DNA from: Calvatia gigantea
Lineage: Eukaryota > Basidiomycota > Agaricomycetes > Agaricales > Lycoperdaceae
Assembly (NCBI GenBank): GCA_025093985.1
Contig: JACAAK010000008.1
Coordinates: 1,798,001-1,862,000 of the forward strand
Direction: 5' to 3'
Length of the DNA stretch: 64,000 nt
Shown here in pieces: positions 46,131 to 58,536 of the stretch. Made by a program: the position numbers and the translations under genes. The stretch's first letter is position 1; the number at the start of each line of letters is the position of its first letter. Under the pieces are notes generated by a model that saw only the letters and a list, made by a program, of their open reading frames with translations, did not search any database and was not told the origin of the DNA.

Positions 46131-47109
46131 CTAGCGAATGAGGTTGGCGAGCTCGATCGCCCCCGACGATCGTTCAAACGTTCAACGTTCAGAATCCAAG
46201 ACCAGAAGGCACCAGTGAAGTGGAGGACCGGGATCACGAGACCATGGGAGGCCGCAAACGGAAAGGGGGCATCAATAATCACTGAGTTCAGACGCTCGAC
46301 ACCACGCGGTAAATCTCAAGTGAAAAAGGAATAGCCGAGCGTAAGGAGGGGGCAACGATACACAGGCATCGGGGAGGGTTGCCGTTAATTTTACAAGCGC
46401 ATCAGTGAAAAGTTCCTACTTGATCGTGAGACATAGTAGTAGATGAGTTCAGTTGCGTGTTTATGAGGAATTGGTTCCCAGCCCTCATACGGATTATATC
46501 CTGAACAGAAACGAGGGACTAGCCGAGAAAACAAAAGATGGTAAGACAGAAATGGTATTCAAAAATGGAGAACAGGGAGCCACTCTAAGTTCAAACGAAA
46601 AGCACCAACATTGGAGCTCCCAAAAACTGATAAACTGCTATCCACGACTAAGCGACTTGGGAAACCACTGCGCCGATATGCACACTGCTTCGCACGTCAT
46701 ATATCTTGTTCTGTGTTGTGCCGAAGGAGGCTTATGTATTGGAGATTATATGGCCGTGCAGTGTACTGTATTTGCGAGATATTGGCAGTTGAACGAAGCA
46801 TCTAGGAGACGGGGGTAGTGACCAAGGGCCTGAGAGGGTCCCGATGAGCCAGTTTGTGATCCAAAGGGAAACTCGATCGCTGAAGCGCGGACGGGTCGCC
46901 CCGAACTCGTGTCAGCTCTTGGTCACTGCACTTGTTCTAAATAATAATATGGGAGTAGACTGGTGAATTATCAAAAAGAAAGGTAGTATGAAAGATTACA
47001 ATATTGTTATCAAGGTGTGGGTGTAGGTGGAAAGGTGAGTGATCAGTGCAGACTCTATGCGTAGCCTACATGATGCCTGTGGCGTATCACGTCTGGCATG
47101 AGAATTTGT
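45734..47109. other. Spacer between F-box copies B and C
   Basis: Upstream of copy B and downstream of copy C. Largely duplicated flank. A 121-codon frame at 46453-46818 lies in it without family resemblance. A CGTTCAA-rich patch is near 46,170. Confidence 0.4.
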
Positions 47110-49090
47110 ACCCGGTTCGTCTCCTCACCAAGCATATTCCAGGCCTTTCAGCACTAAACTCTCTATATTTCGTGCGGGTAGCTCTTCGGTTTTGTCAAGC
47201 ACCTGCTGCAGTGCCGCCTTCCATTCCCCTACATCCTTCAGCTGGTGTTCCGATTTCGCTTGTTTATCCCAACCATCTTGGAGGTCTTCGGCCCAGCCTT
47301 TGAGTTCTGAAATCAGACCCTACTGCGCTTGGTGTGGTGACAGACTGGCCCCGAAGCCATTGGGAACCTCCAACCGAATTTCGTCGAGGTGACCACCCAC
47401 CAGTGTGGTCATTCCTTCCCTTCCTACATCGATTTGGGCGAGGTCGTTAAGCTTTATACAGGTGCCCGGTAGATCATCACTCGCCAAGTCCGAATGGAGC
47501 AGACAATTCGACTCCTGAAGGGAAGAAACCAGTTCCCGGTTTGTAATTAAACTCGAAAGTGTTCGTTGAGAGTCGAAGTGTTGAAATCCATGATTCGCAG
47601 GGTCCTAAGCTGCGGCAAACCACGACCAACCACCCTAGGAAGGGTTACATCCCTCCCTTCCCGAAATGATGATGACGATGATGGAACTTTATACTCCCAG
47701 TGGAGGCTCAGCAGGCTGGCAGAATGGCGCTGGATGAACTCAACAAAGCCGGCGGCCGCCCGTTCGTCAATGGTAAACATTAAGGATGACATCTGAAGAT
47801 GCTCAAGAACAGGAAACTGAAGGTGATGAATGACCGCCGATCCCCCCCAGGCCGCCGTGTGACTGAGGCAAAGACGTAGGTACTTACACGCCTGAAAAAT
47901 CAGAGTGAGCTCCCCAATGTCTTCAGTCACTTCTTCACAGATTGTCAGTTCCATGCACACCAAATTCTCGAACTCGCAGACTGTGCGGCAGCTGAACATC
48001 CAAGAGGTTTATCTGCACCATGAATATGGGTGACCTAGCGCCACAACCATCCCGGTTTAAATGGCGGCCGGGACACAGTGGATTCTGTCGATGTGAAGAT
48101 GCCCGAAACCAGGTGCTTTTCCAAAAACCTCCCAAGACTTGCTGGGACCGTGCCATATACAATGCAGAACAAGGTTTAGGGAATAAAGAGAGTGCAGCCG
48201 TCCTTTGAGACGATTCAGGCTTAATCACCAAACGAGGTCAAAAGCCCGGACATACGACTCTACATCTCCCCATCGTTCGGTGTGCTCCAAAAGGATGTCG
48301 TATCTCCGATGACTGGTCCCATCACCATCGTCTACAAAGGAAAAAGTGAGCGTTTCCTTTCCAAATCGCTTCAAATAATCTTCACTGAGAAAACGAAGGA
48401 ATTGTTTTTCGGTATGCCTCTCTTTGAAGTGGCGCGAAGGTACCTTACGCCACAGACGAGGGACAGCCAGCACAATAGATCGCCATTTCCTACAGACGCG
48501 GGTGATGTCCCACGGGATGATAGTGTTATCCTCTGTGCAGTAGAAGAAGATGTAGATAAGGAGCTCTATGGGCAGGCGTTGTGTCCAGTGTAAGAGTTTC
48601 TCGTGTGTCGATAGTCCCCTTCTATGCGTTCAACCTCTTTAGCAGGGCTATCTCTGCATGGACAAGGCCTATCGCTTGGAGGATAATATCACGATCCTCT
48701 TCGGATAGCGTATCGTTTGAGTGGAGAAGGTGAGGTAGGGGAGGTCGGAGAAGATGTGGCTTGCGTCAGTATTCAGTTGTTTGCATGGTTTTTTCTAGAG
48801 GAACAAACGCAGTCTGGAGAGTTTTAATGTAAATTTTTAAAAGCCGACCTGCAAGCTGTTTAATTGGTTTAGGTGATGCAAGAGCTCGATAAGAAAGTCA
48901 AAATGAAACTGCAGGGACGTACACGATGCAAACTACGTCTTGCATCGGCGCTTCAAGCTTCAATGGTTATTGACACCTTTACGCCTGTCTGGTAAATGGT
49001 TCTTTCAGTAAATTTAGTTGACTCTAACTCGGGCACACACCTTGCCCGTCAACTCGATATCTGCATTTTGCAAAGCATGCGGTGAATACT
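46450..49090. repeat. Tandem duplication unit 2 (F-box copy C with flanks)
   Basis: Second unit of the direct repeat with 43300-46130; similar order and orientation. It contains the decayed copy C. Confidence 0.7.
47110..48786 (-). pseudogene. F-box copy C, decayed
   Basis: Same layout as copy B but with nonsense and frame breaks. After ATG 48786 the seventh codon is a stop (MQTTEY then TGA). The segment equivalent to ERKEGDHEATRRKRLACEA is shortened by a deletion near 48,615. Family pieces remain in several frames: VPRLWRKVPSRHF with FLSEDYLKRFGKETL (48473-48225), a damaged middle, and IFQACKYLRL, FPVLEHLQMSS and FIQRHSASLLSLHWEYK (47999-47547). Not expected to make protein. Confidence 0.8.
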
Positions 49091-49183
49091 CGGGAATGAT
49101 GTAAGCATCTCCTTGTCAATAAATGACGAGTGCTTTCGGCGAGTTCTCCCACCCGATCCCTCTCCACTCCCGCATCGAACAAA

Positions 49184-50518
49184 ATGTCTTTCGGGGAGAA
49201 TAGACTCTTGAATCTATTGGGTATTAAAACTTTGCGGTTGAGATAGGTTTCAATTCTGAGTGTTACACTGGATCAGGAATATCCGTCCCCATCATGTGTG
49301 CCCCAATGGCTGGAGTGGCTGGAAGTACGTCTGAACCTTCTTTCGAGCGCTTGACCGTTGACTGCTATTGTTACTCCAGGTTCCCTTGCCACTCAGGTCA
49401 CCTTGGGCGGTGGTTTTGGTTTTATCGGTGCTGGTGAGGACACAGCTCATATTCTGGATAAGACATCTACATTGCACCATCCTTAGGTACATATACACCA
49501 GAGCAACTTGCGAGCGAGCTCAAGTTGGCACGTGAAGCACTTGGCACTGACGAAATCTCTACACTGAAAGTCGGAGCCGGCTTCCTTGGTTGGGTCCTGG
49601 ACGAGGACGAGCAGAACGGGGAGAAGGTGATCAAAGTTGCATTAGACAATCGCGTCGCGGTCATCTGGCTTGCCTTTGGTAACAATCTCCTGAAGTGGAT
49701 TCAGTTTATCAGAGATTGCGACTCTGCAAACAACGGGAAGACGATCATTTTTGTCCAACTCGGCTCTGTTGAGGATGCCAAAGTTGCTATACATGATTGG
49801 AGAGTTGATGTCATTGTTGCCCAAGGTCTCTTTGCCGGCGTTTTTATAACTTGGGGCCCGTGCTAACGAAATTTGACCTTTTAGGAAATGAAGCAGGTGG
49901 TCACGGTTTCGGCTCTGCTCCAGCCCTGAAATCACTCATACCCTTAATCGTGTCCGTGACACCCAAAGACGGACCAATCGTCATCGGGGCGGGTGGCCTT
50001 GCAACGGCGGAACAGGTCGCAGAAATTCTTGACCTTGGTGCCGCAGGCGCAGTCCTGGGAACACGGTTCTGCTTGACTCCCGAGAGTGTGTACAGCAACG
50101 TCAAGAAAGAAGCATTAGTTGCTGCGAGTTCTGCGGATTCGGTAAGATCAGCGGCATTTGACCAAGTGGGTGGGTGGTTGGATTGGCCTCTTGGGGTTGA
50201 CGGTCGAGCTTTGCGCAATGGTTGGCTTTCACGACAGTGGTGTTACTTCACCCCGTGACACTTACACTGTTATACAGCGATAGTGGATGACTATGAAAGA
50301 GGTGAAGACATTGAGGTCTTGCGCTCCAAATACCGAGATGCGGTCCAAAGGAACGATACGGGCCGGATGATCGTCTGGGCTGGAAGCGGTGTTGGCCTGA
50401 TGAAAGATATCAAGCCAGCAAAGGTAAGGATGAAATTCATGTCAATCCTTCGGGATAGCTCATCTTGTCCCAAAAGGAACTCGTTCAGGAATTAAGCCAA
50501 GAATGTCTAGCTCATTAA
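49184..50518 (+). CDS. Nitronate monooxygenase (2-nitropropane dioxygenase family)
   Basis: FMN-dependent TIM-barrel oxygenase that detoxifies nitronates such as propionate-3-nitronate. Seven exons (49184-49220, 49277-49324, 49380-49433, 49487-49825, 49885-50220, 50278-50423, 50489-50518) encode 329 aa. Landmarks are VPIMCAPMAGVAG at the N terminus, LGGGFGFIGAG, VIVAQGNEAGGHGFG with the catalytic His and flavin-phosphate glycine loop, VIGAGGLATAEQV, and LGAAGAVLGTRFCLTPES. The C terminus MIVWAGSGVGLMKDIKPA is standard. The model is complete and intact, although it lies right beside the decayed F-box repeats. Confidence 0.92.
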
Positions 50519-52043
50519 AGGGGTTGAGTGTGTGGCGAATTCCTTGTAGTCGAATTCCCAGATGTACAATATAGTCAATGAACGGAAAAATTCTGCGATC
50601 AAAAACTACTCAAACGCTTGGAAGTTACGATTTAAGTACAGTCGGTGCTTCTGGGGCGTGCATTTTTGCACTTCTCAATAAAAATAAAAATAAACCTCCA
50701 GTGCCGACGCTTCTTTGTTCAAATCATCTCTGGGATTTCCACTGGCCACCGACCTGAGGTCCACATTCTTTCCCGCAACGCTCTGGGATTATTGTCGCAT
50801 CCTTGAGGCTTGCAGACCCGGATGAACGGGCCAGATCCAAATTCCAAACAGGGAGCATGATAATAGATCTTGGCGTTCTGGGACTGCATATGCTTGAAAA
50901 TGACACCCGGAATCCTGGTTCGGTACCTGGATAGCGATTGGATTCCGTTGGTCGAGCTTCTCCATATTGGCGCACAGTTTGCGCGGACATATGCATTACG
51001 CTAGGGTCGTCACGAGGAGTGGCTGCAATTTGAGTACGGAGAGGCACGGGTTCGGGCACTGGTCGGACCCACAGTCCGCAAATTGATTCCAAATTGGTTG
51101 GTACCTCGTTCTGATGTATGCTGTCCCTGGACAATTCCGGACGGTCAGAGACCCCCATTCCTTGGCGTTGAGGATAAGTGCATGCTTGACTTTGGTCTGG
51201 TTCAGTGATCATGGCAGTGCGATAGCGCATCTATCATATCCGCTGTTAAATACTTTTGCTTTGGCGACAATCTGGTTTCTGGGGTCGACTTCAATTAAAA
51301 TTAGTATGAACTGCCACATCGTCAAGGTAATTGCTTATGTTTATGCATCATCAGTAACTAAACTTATCTCGTTCTGACAATTTTTATCCCACGGGCAGGC
51401 TCACGTAACCAGACGTAACCCACCAAATAATGGAGCGTGATTTACATTCTTTTGACAGGACCTCGGTACTAAAAATAGATCCGGGCGAATCTTCTTTGAG
51501 GATTTGAAACTTGAAAGCTTTGGAAATTTTTGATGCTTTTGATGCTTGAAGTGACTGATAGATGAAATGACACGGCTAGTAGGATTGGTCTACAGAGCAT
51601 TATATTTATAACGGAGCTAATAAGGGTATAACATCCCGGGAAAGGCCAGACGGTCAAGATGAACAGAAGGAGAAGGGGGGGAGCAAAACGAATTGTATGA
51701 TGTACTTATCACACAGCCCAACGCCACACCAGAAGCCACAATCTCCAACACGCATGAGAGAAAAAGGACCAATTTAAGTACAACCGCAGTCGCCAAGAAG
51801 ACTCAAATACAATGTAATACAGTACGAAGTCCTCGGCTGAAATATTTCGGAAATAGGCACCGGAATGGAGTTGTAAGTATCCAATCGGCTGTCCGGCTCA
51901 AATGATCGGTTTGTCATCGACGTCGTCATAGGTGGGGGGAGGGAAGCAGAGGGGGAAAAAATAGAAAAGAAGCTGAAGGCTGAGGCATTTTTATGACAAA
52001 CACGCGAAACGCGGGAACCGTGACCCCTGAGTGATTCTGGTCT
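50519..52043. other. Intergenic, 1.5 kb, no gene recognised
   Basis: A 168-codon minus-strand frame (51230-50724) and the alternative frame beside it show no family resemblance. Base composition is unremarkable. Confidence 0.4.
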
Positions 52044-53051
52044 CTAAGCGAGAAGCGTGCCAGACACGGCAGCCATCAAGACGAGCATAGCGGAACTGAC
52101 GGACAAGCCAACTGCGCCAGAACTGCCAGAGCCAGATGGGGCGGGGGCATCACCAGAAGCAGCACCGCTGATTGCTGGGAAAGCCTGAGCGCCACTTGGG
52201 ATGGGTCCTGGGCGTGCAGAAGCAGACCCGCCTACTCCAACGAGACCATTTTCGCTTTGCTGTATTTCGCCATAGTCAGGGAAATGGGGGCGTATTGAGA
52301 AGGGATGACGACGTACGGGAACGTCTTTAACGTTCTTAGCATTTTGTTTGTAGGCATCGAGGGTGTTGCCAGTAGTGGGAGCGTTGATGGCACCAACCAT
52401 TCCTAGTGATTATTCCCATTGTCAGTCAACCGAGAAACAGGAAGGTCGTAGACATTTCAACATACCAACTGGGCAGTGAGGGCTGGGAACGAGTTGCTTG
52501 CAGAAGAACCAGATGGCTAGGAAAAGGAAGAGAGAATATCAAATGATGCTCTCTATGAAGCATCGAGGGGATAGCTTACGCTTCGTGTCGTCCGTAATGG
52601 TGAGGTTCCATTCAGGAACTGGGGTCAAACCAGGAGTGGGCAGGAAAACCCAACCAGAGTCAAAGCCTCCGTCCATGGGGACACATGGGTTAGCAAAGGT
52701 CGACTGGGTGACGGAGTGGTTTCCAGGCCTAGAATACAATGAGCTCGGTTAGCAACATGAGGCCGCCGTCAAGAGGGATTCCTTACATTCCCAGGAATTT
52801 GAAGTTGACTACAGTACCATTTGACGCAGTAACATTGTTAGGGATGAACTGGAAGATACCGCCGTTGGGAGTATCGGTAGTTGCACCGACTTGAATGGTG
52901 ACCTAATTTTCCGACGGTGAGCAACCTAAACGTGTCGATATCCACAAGCGAAAAGGGGAGGACATACGACATTAGTGGTGTTGGTACCGTTGTTTTGAGC
53001 GAGGGCAAGCCCCAAGAGCGACAAGGATGCGAGGGTGGTGGCAAAACGCAT
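52044..53051 (-). CDS. Secreted cupredoxin-like Ser-rich protein, probable GPI anchor
   Basis: 233-aa extracellular protein of the fungal plastocyanin-like/Ser-rich class. Six exons: 53051-52968, 52902-52787, 52728-52580, 52516-52466, 52402-52317, 52259-52044. Signal peptide MRFATTLASLSLLGLALA, then N-glycosylation sites (NNGTNTTN). The cupredoxin fold is marked by FIPNNVTASNGTVVNFKF, GNHSVTQSTF, WNLTITDD and IWFFCKQ...HCPVGMVGAINAP, giving a His/Cys/His/Met set like a type-1 copper site. A Ser/Gly/Pro linker leads to a hydrophobic end (VSSAMLVLMAAVSGTLLA) expected for GPI attachment. Copper binding is inferred. Confidence 0.88.
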
Positions 53052-53396
53052 GGTGACAATAAAAGGGAGAGAAGACAGAGGTAGTGGATGGGAGGCATTT
53101 GTGGAATGTGCTGATTATAAAGTCAGAAAAAACGGGGTGAGAGTGCATCACCTGGGAAAAGCTAGGAGTGTGTTGCCAAATTGTCGCCGTTGTCCAGACA
53201 GATATGTCCTGTAAAGATTCTTTGATCTCGTGCAGGGTGGTTGCCCTATATTTGACACCGCGCTCACACGATCTGCATCTTGGCAGATTGATGAGTGCGT
53301 GATAGCTGCTACGGTGGCGGTGCAGACCTGTGGGAACGAGGCATTTGGGCTGGACCCGCAAAAAAAAAAAAAAGTTCTTGGTCGCACAAATCAACT
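53052..53396. other. Promoter of the cupredoxin-like gene and flank of a tRNA
   Basis: No gene recognised. An A14 run at 53360-53373 reads as T14 on the tRNA-transcribed strand and can terminate Pol III. Confidence 0.5.
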
Positions 53397-53467
53397 TCCG
53401 ATACGGGGAATCGAACCCCGAGCTACCGCGTGAAAGGCGGTAATGTTAGCCGTTACACCATATCGGA
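53397..53467 (-). tRNA. tRNA-Glu (UUC)
   Basis: Cloverleaf with acceptor TCCGATA/TATCGGA, anticodon arm TACCGC-CTTTCAC-GCGGTA (anticodon TTC) and T-loop GGTTCGATTCC. Intronless, 71 nt. It differs from the CUC isoacceptors mainly in the acceptor and anticodon stems. The T run is 23 nt downstream. Confidence 0.96.
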
Positions 53468-53779
53468 GTTGTATACACACAGAAGGAAAGCAGAGATGTG
53501 CATGTGCGTAAGGATTAAAATTGCATTAGGACTGTCGGGAGGATAAACAATGGATGAAGCTTTGAAGCACTCATGCCCGGCCAAAGGACGTCTTGGAGGT
53601 CAGGGATGTTGATGAGGAAGACGTGGCAGGGTCAATGGCGGATGAGGAGCGCGGTCACGTGCAATTTCTAGAGGTTTCTACTTATTTGTGAAAAAAATTT
53701 AAAGTCTGAGGTTTGTTGCAGTTACTCTTCGTCGTCTCACTCGTCCACCTTCTCCACTCCAAAAAACATACACAAAACC

Positions 53780-55792
53780 ATGCACCGTCTCTCAACATCC
53801 TCTTCACGCTCCCTTCGCGCTGCTGCTAAGGCTGTTAAGCCAGCTCTGACGCGCGGCGCCCACAAGGAAATTAGGTTTTCCAACGAAGGCAGAGCTGCCA
53901 TTCTAAAGGGTGTTGACGTCCTCGCCAACGCTGTCAGCGTTACGCTTGGTCCTAAAGGTGAGTTGCATCTGCCGCGCCAGTTAACAAACCTGTTCACTCA
54001 TGTTCCGACCAGGTCGCAATGTCATTATTGAGCAGTCGTTTGGTGGACCCAAGATCACGAAAGGTAAGTTTCCATCTCCGCCCTCTGTCATTGTCGTTGT
54101 CTTGCGCGCCAGAGCATGACCAACCGTACACACGCGCGTCAGAATACTAAAATCTTCTTTTTTTCAGACGGTGTCACAGTAGCCAAGTCAATCACACTCA
54201 AGGACAAGTTTGAGAACCTTGGTGCTCGGTAAGTGTCACTTGCTTTTTGGATGGGAGTGTCTGCTAATGTTCCATCCAGTCTCGTTCAGGATGTAGCCTC
54301 CAAGACCAATGAAATTGCTGGTGACGGTACCACCACCGCAACCGTTCTGGCCCGCGCGATTTATTCCGAGGGTGTCAAAAATGTTGCCGCTGGCTGCAAC
54401 CCTATGGATCTTCGCCGTGGTTCCCAGGCTGCTGTCGACCGCGTCGTCGAGTTCCTGTCCCAGAACACCAAAACCATTACCACCACCGCTGAGATTGCTC
54501 AAGTCGCCACCATCTCAGCCAATGGCGACACCCATGTCGGTAACCTCATTGCGCAGGCTATGGAAAAAGTCGGCAAGGAGGGTGTCATCACCGTAAAAGA
54601 GGGTCGTACCATTGAGGACGAGATTGAAATTACGGAAGGCATGCGCTTCGACCGTGGCTTCATCTCTCCTTACTTCATCACCGACGTCAAGACCCAGAAG
54701 GTTGAATTCGAGAAACCCCTTATCCTTCTCAGCGAGAAGAAGATTTCTCTCCTCCAAGATATCCTTCCTTCTCTCGAGGCTGCTGCCCAAGCTCGTCGTC
54801 CTCTTATTATCATTGCTGAGGATATCGACGGTGAGGCTCTTGCTGCCTGCATCCTCAACAAGCTCCGCGGTCAACTCCAGGTCGCTGCCGTAAAGGCTCC
54901 CGGCTTCGGCGACAACCGCAAGTCTATTCTTGGCGACCTTGCGATCCTGACAGGCGGTACTGTCTTCACCGACGAGCTCGACATTAAACTCGAGCGTGCT
55001 ACTCCCGACCTCCTCGGCTCTACTGGTTCCATTACCATCACCAAAGACGATACCATTGTCCTCAACGGTGAAGGCTCCAAGGACGCCATCCAGGCCCGCT
55101 GCGAACAAATCCGCTCTCTCATCGCTGACCCATCCACCTCCGAGTACGACAGGACCAAACTCCAAGAGCGTCTCGCTAAACTTTCCGGTGGTGTTGCCGT
55201 CATCAAAGTCGGAGGCACATCCGAAGTCGAAGTCAGCGAGAAGAAGGATAGGTACGATGATGCTTTGAACGCTACCCGCGCCGCCGTTGAGGAAGGTATC
55301 CTCCCCGGAGGCGGTGTTGCCCTTCTCAAAGCCTCTCTTCAACTCGCCACGACCTCCCCTGGCTCCGGCGCGGGTTCGGTTAGCTCCCCAGTCTCTCCAG
55401 ACGCCAAGCCCATCTCCACAACCAATTTTGACCAAGAACTCGGTGTTGCTATCATCCGTCGCGCCATCACTAACCCCGCCCGTGCGATCCTCAACAACGC
55501 CGGTGAAGAATCTAGCGTTATCGTTGGCACTTTGCTCGGCCAGTACGGTGCGAGTGATAAATTCGCTTGGGGTTATGATGCCTCCAAGGGCGAGTACACC
55601 GATATGATCAAGTCTGGTATTGTGGATCCTCTCAAGGTTGTTCGTACTGCCCTCGTTGATGCCAGCGGTGTTGCGTCATTACTGACCACAAGCGAGGCTT
55701 GCGTCGTTGATGCACCTGAGGAAGACAAGCCTGCTCCTGGTATGGGAGGAATGGGTGGCATGGGCGGTATGGGTGGTATGGGTGGTTTCTAA
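53780..55792 (+). CDS. HSP60: Mitochondrial chaperonin Hsp60
   Basis: Group I chaperonin of the mitochondrial matrix, folding imported proteins with Hsp10. Four exons (53780-53957, 54013-54063, 54168-54228, 54280-55792) give 600 aa. Presequence [20 protein letters not shown]; then [34 protein letters not shown], the apical domain, [13 protein letters not shown] and [13 protein letters not shown], and the GGM repeat tail [15 protein letters not shown]. There is a Ser/Pro/Ala-rich stretch after [11 protein letters not shown] that is longer than in most homologues. The antisense strand is also open over 300 codons, a codon-bias mirror. Confidence 0.98.
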
Positions 55793-57569
55793 ATGTACCT
55801 CCGCTATGGCTTTCTGGGTCTTTTCGACGGATCCCTTTTTCTCGATTCTGGAACAACTCGGAAGGATAGCCGCCTGTTAGTAAAAGTATTTTATCCGGTT
55901 AATTGATGTTTAGATACACAGGCGGTGGTTCTTTACGGAATCGCTGGAGTGAGAGTATTCAGGGAGTTGTCGGAGTAGACGTTGATTCGCGATTTCTGGT
56001 TTCACACCTTAGTTATTAGGAGGACCCTAGGTCCTTTTACTTCTTTTATCTTGCAACCCCAACTCATTTTTCACGTAGATCAACCCCATGCATGTTTTAT
56101 GTATATCATCTAATCCCTACGACTATAATGATTGCAAATAGTTTTGCATGATTGGATTAGTTGATGGCTGCTGGAACTGTCAGTTTCGAGAACCTGGCTT
56201 CATTGAACGTGAAACCTTTGAGTCAAAGTGAATTTTCAATCAAGGGGTACGCTGCCGCCACCCGCTGATTGAGAATGGGGTCGGGATAAACTTCATAGTC
56301 CTCACCTCCTCCAAAATGATAGATTCCTTCAATGACCTGGAGAATTTTATTTCTTTTAGCCACCACAAATTTACCCTCGCACTATCTTAGTATTGCTACT
56401 GCCTCACCAGCGCCCGGTACCTCAATAGCTGCCACAGCCCCATCCACAAATCTTCTTGATTAGTGGCGCACCGACTTTGGTTAATTTGATTGCTTCCGCC
56501 GCTGCCATTATCCGCCATATCCTCCTCCGTCAGATCCCTTTCCTCTATCATAGCTACTGTCGTTGCCACATCACGGGCACAATTTCCGCCCGTAATGCAA
56601 AAAAAATCGACGGGGGTCCCGGCGTAGTTTGGCTACCCGTTATGTAGTGTCTATGAGGACGACAACCAAGCTCGTGTATAAAAAGCTAGACTTTGGGACC
56701 CTTACATCGTCGTATCCAGATAGCTTACTATCAAACCTACTTCCATTGGCACTGCCTATCCGTCCGCAACCTATTTTCCACGATGTCGAGTTCCCAATAC
56801 AGGATAGCAATTCTGGGATGATCGGATCCTCTGGATGAACCTCGCCCAAGTGAAGCTTGGGATAATCACGCTACCACGGGTGACGAGGAGAACATTGACG
56901 CGAGCTCAACGCCGAGTTTGCGAAGCCTTAACAACAAAGATTTGCATTATTAGCGAAATTCCCGGCGACACGTTAAAGCAAGTTCCCGCGAAAATGGAAG
57001 ATCACCCAGGTCACGAAACGGTCCACCTTGAACGAAAACCAGGTTGAGAACTACCAGTGTTGGGTTATCACCCCGATGCTCGTGGAAACTCGGGGGATAC
57101 TCGGTGGTATGTTATTGCACAAATATTCCCAGAAATGCCAGGGTACACGGGCCCTGGCAGGAGGACAAGCTCATCGAGAACCTGGGATAGGGAAACGTCA
57201 AGTACAGATGTACAGATATTTACGAGTCCTAGTGCTATTGGATATGATGCACTGCTGGAAGGGTTGGTATACCCGCCCTTCGAGGGTTTAAATGCGCCAG
57301 GGACCATTTTCAGAGCAAGTTGGTTGGTATTCGAGATGTGCCAGTGGGTCTCAAAATTAGTGGAAGTCGCCCAATAAGCGTAGGGTGTATTCCAGGGAAT
57401 TTCGGCAGTTCTTCCCTACACACAAAGCGAATACATCGACAAGGATCCGGGAAGCAGGACGCCACAGTGCGCTACATATTTGTCGAGATCGCATTGCTGT
57501 GAAGCGCAGTTGATCAGAATGATTTGTGCTTGTTTGTTCAAACCAAGCACCTCATCCTCCCTCCGTCAT
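55793..57569. other. 1.8 kb without a recognised gene
   Basis: Open frames at 56629-56838, 57028-57291 and 57057-57377 do not resemble known proteins and do not form a clear exon series. Possibly a fast-evolving small gene, but I cannot support one. Confidence 0.35.
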
Positions 57570-58536
57570 ATGGCTCCCTCCTCAGAACAAAATTTTCGAG
57601 CAAATCTGTCCCAGTTCCGTTGGGCTCGAGGTACAACAGATGACTCTCAACAACAACAGGCCAATGCGCCTTCTGGGAACCCCTTTTCCCGCTTCTACAA
57701 CTCGGTTGCTGGAGATTATATTCCCCTTCGTTCAAGCGAGCAGTCTAATGAAGACGAAGCGTGGTTCGCGTTGTCAAGATGGGAAAGGTTGGAACTTTGC
57801 ATATTCGGTACAAGAAGGAATGCTAAATATCTGCTTCGGTCTGGTAGGTTGTTGGGCTTCGGAGGATGCTTAATTGGTGCTGGCGTGTGTTTCTTTGTGG
57901 CCTTCCTGACACTACCACTGCTTGCTATCCGGTCATTTGTCCCACGTCTTTTCTATGAAACCGCTTATTAAATACGCTCGATTCTAGACCTGCAAAGTTT
58001 GCACTCGCGTTCAGGTAACGTTGATATGATCTAGACAGACTTCTTGCTTATAACTGACGCGTTGTGTCATCAGCTTGGGAAGTCTTCTTGTGATGTTCGG
58101 GTTCGTAGTTCCCAATTCTTTATCCTTCTGTGGCGCCGCATGCTGAATTGGGTCCTAGATTTTCTGTTCTCATAGGGCCGATCAACCACATCAAGCACCT
58201 TGTGTCGAAGGATCGACTTCCATTCTCACTTGTCTACCTCGGGAGTCTTGGACTCACCCTCTATTTCGCTCTCGGCGTATGTTCCCATTTTCTCTATAGT
58301 CCATTTACCAAACTAACTTTGTCTTACCAGGCCCATTCCTACCTGGGTTCTCTGATATGTGGGGGCGTTCAGGTGAGTATCTTCAAGGATGCATTTAGCA
58401 GATCCACTAAGGAAGGCTCCCGCAGGTTGTTGCTCTCGTGGCTTATGTCCTTGCTTACTTCCCCGGAGGGACTCAGACGTTGAGGATGGGTGGATCGCTG
58501 GCCTTGCGTGGTGCTAGCAGCCTTCTTCCACGGTAG
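57570..58536 (+). CDS. SFT2: Sft2-type vesicle transport protein
   Basis: Tetra-spanning Golgi membrane protein of the SFT2/GOT1 group, acting in retrograde endosome-to-Golgi fusion. Six exons (57570-57931, 57988-58014, 58074-58100, 58159-58276, 58331-58372, 58426-58536) encode 228 aa. A polar N terminus of about 85 aa is followed by LSRWERLELCIFG and four helices: LIGAGVCFFVAFLTLPLLAI, FALAFSLGSLLVMFGFSVLI, LPFSLVYLGSLGLTLYFALG and VVALVAYVLAYFPGG. GPINHIKHLVSKDRLPF and AHSYLGSLICGGVQ are family signatures. Two exons are 27 nt. Confidence 0.92.

Noticed and set aside
54515..55435. 306-codon open frame opposite HSP60
   Set aside because: Antisense mirror of a highly expressed gene; its translation is low complexity and resembles no family.
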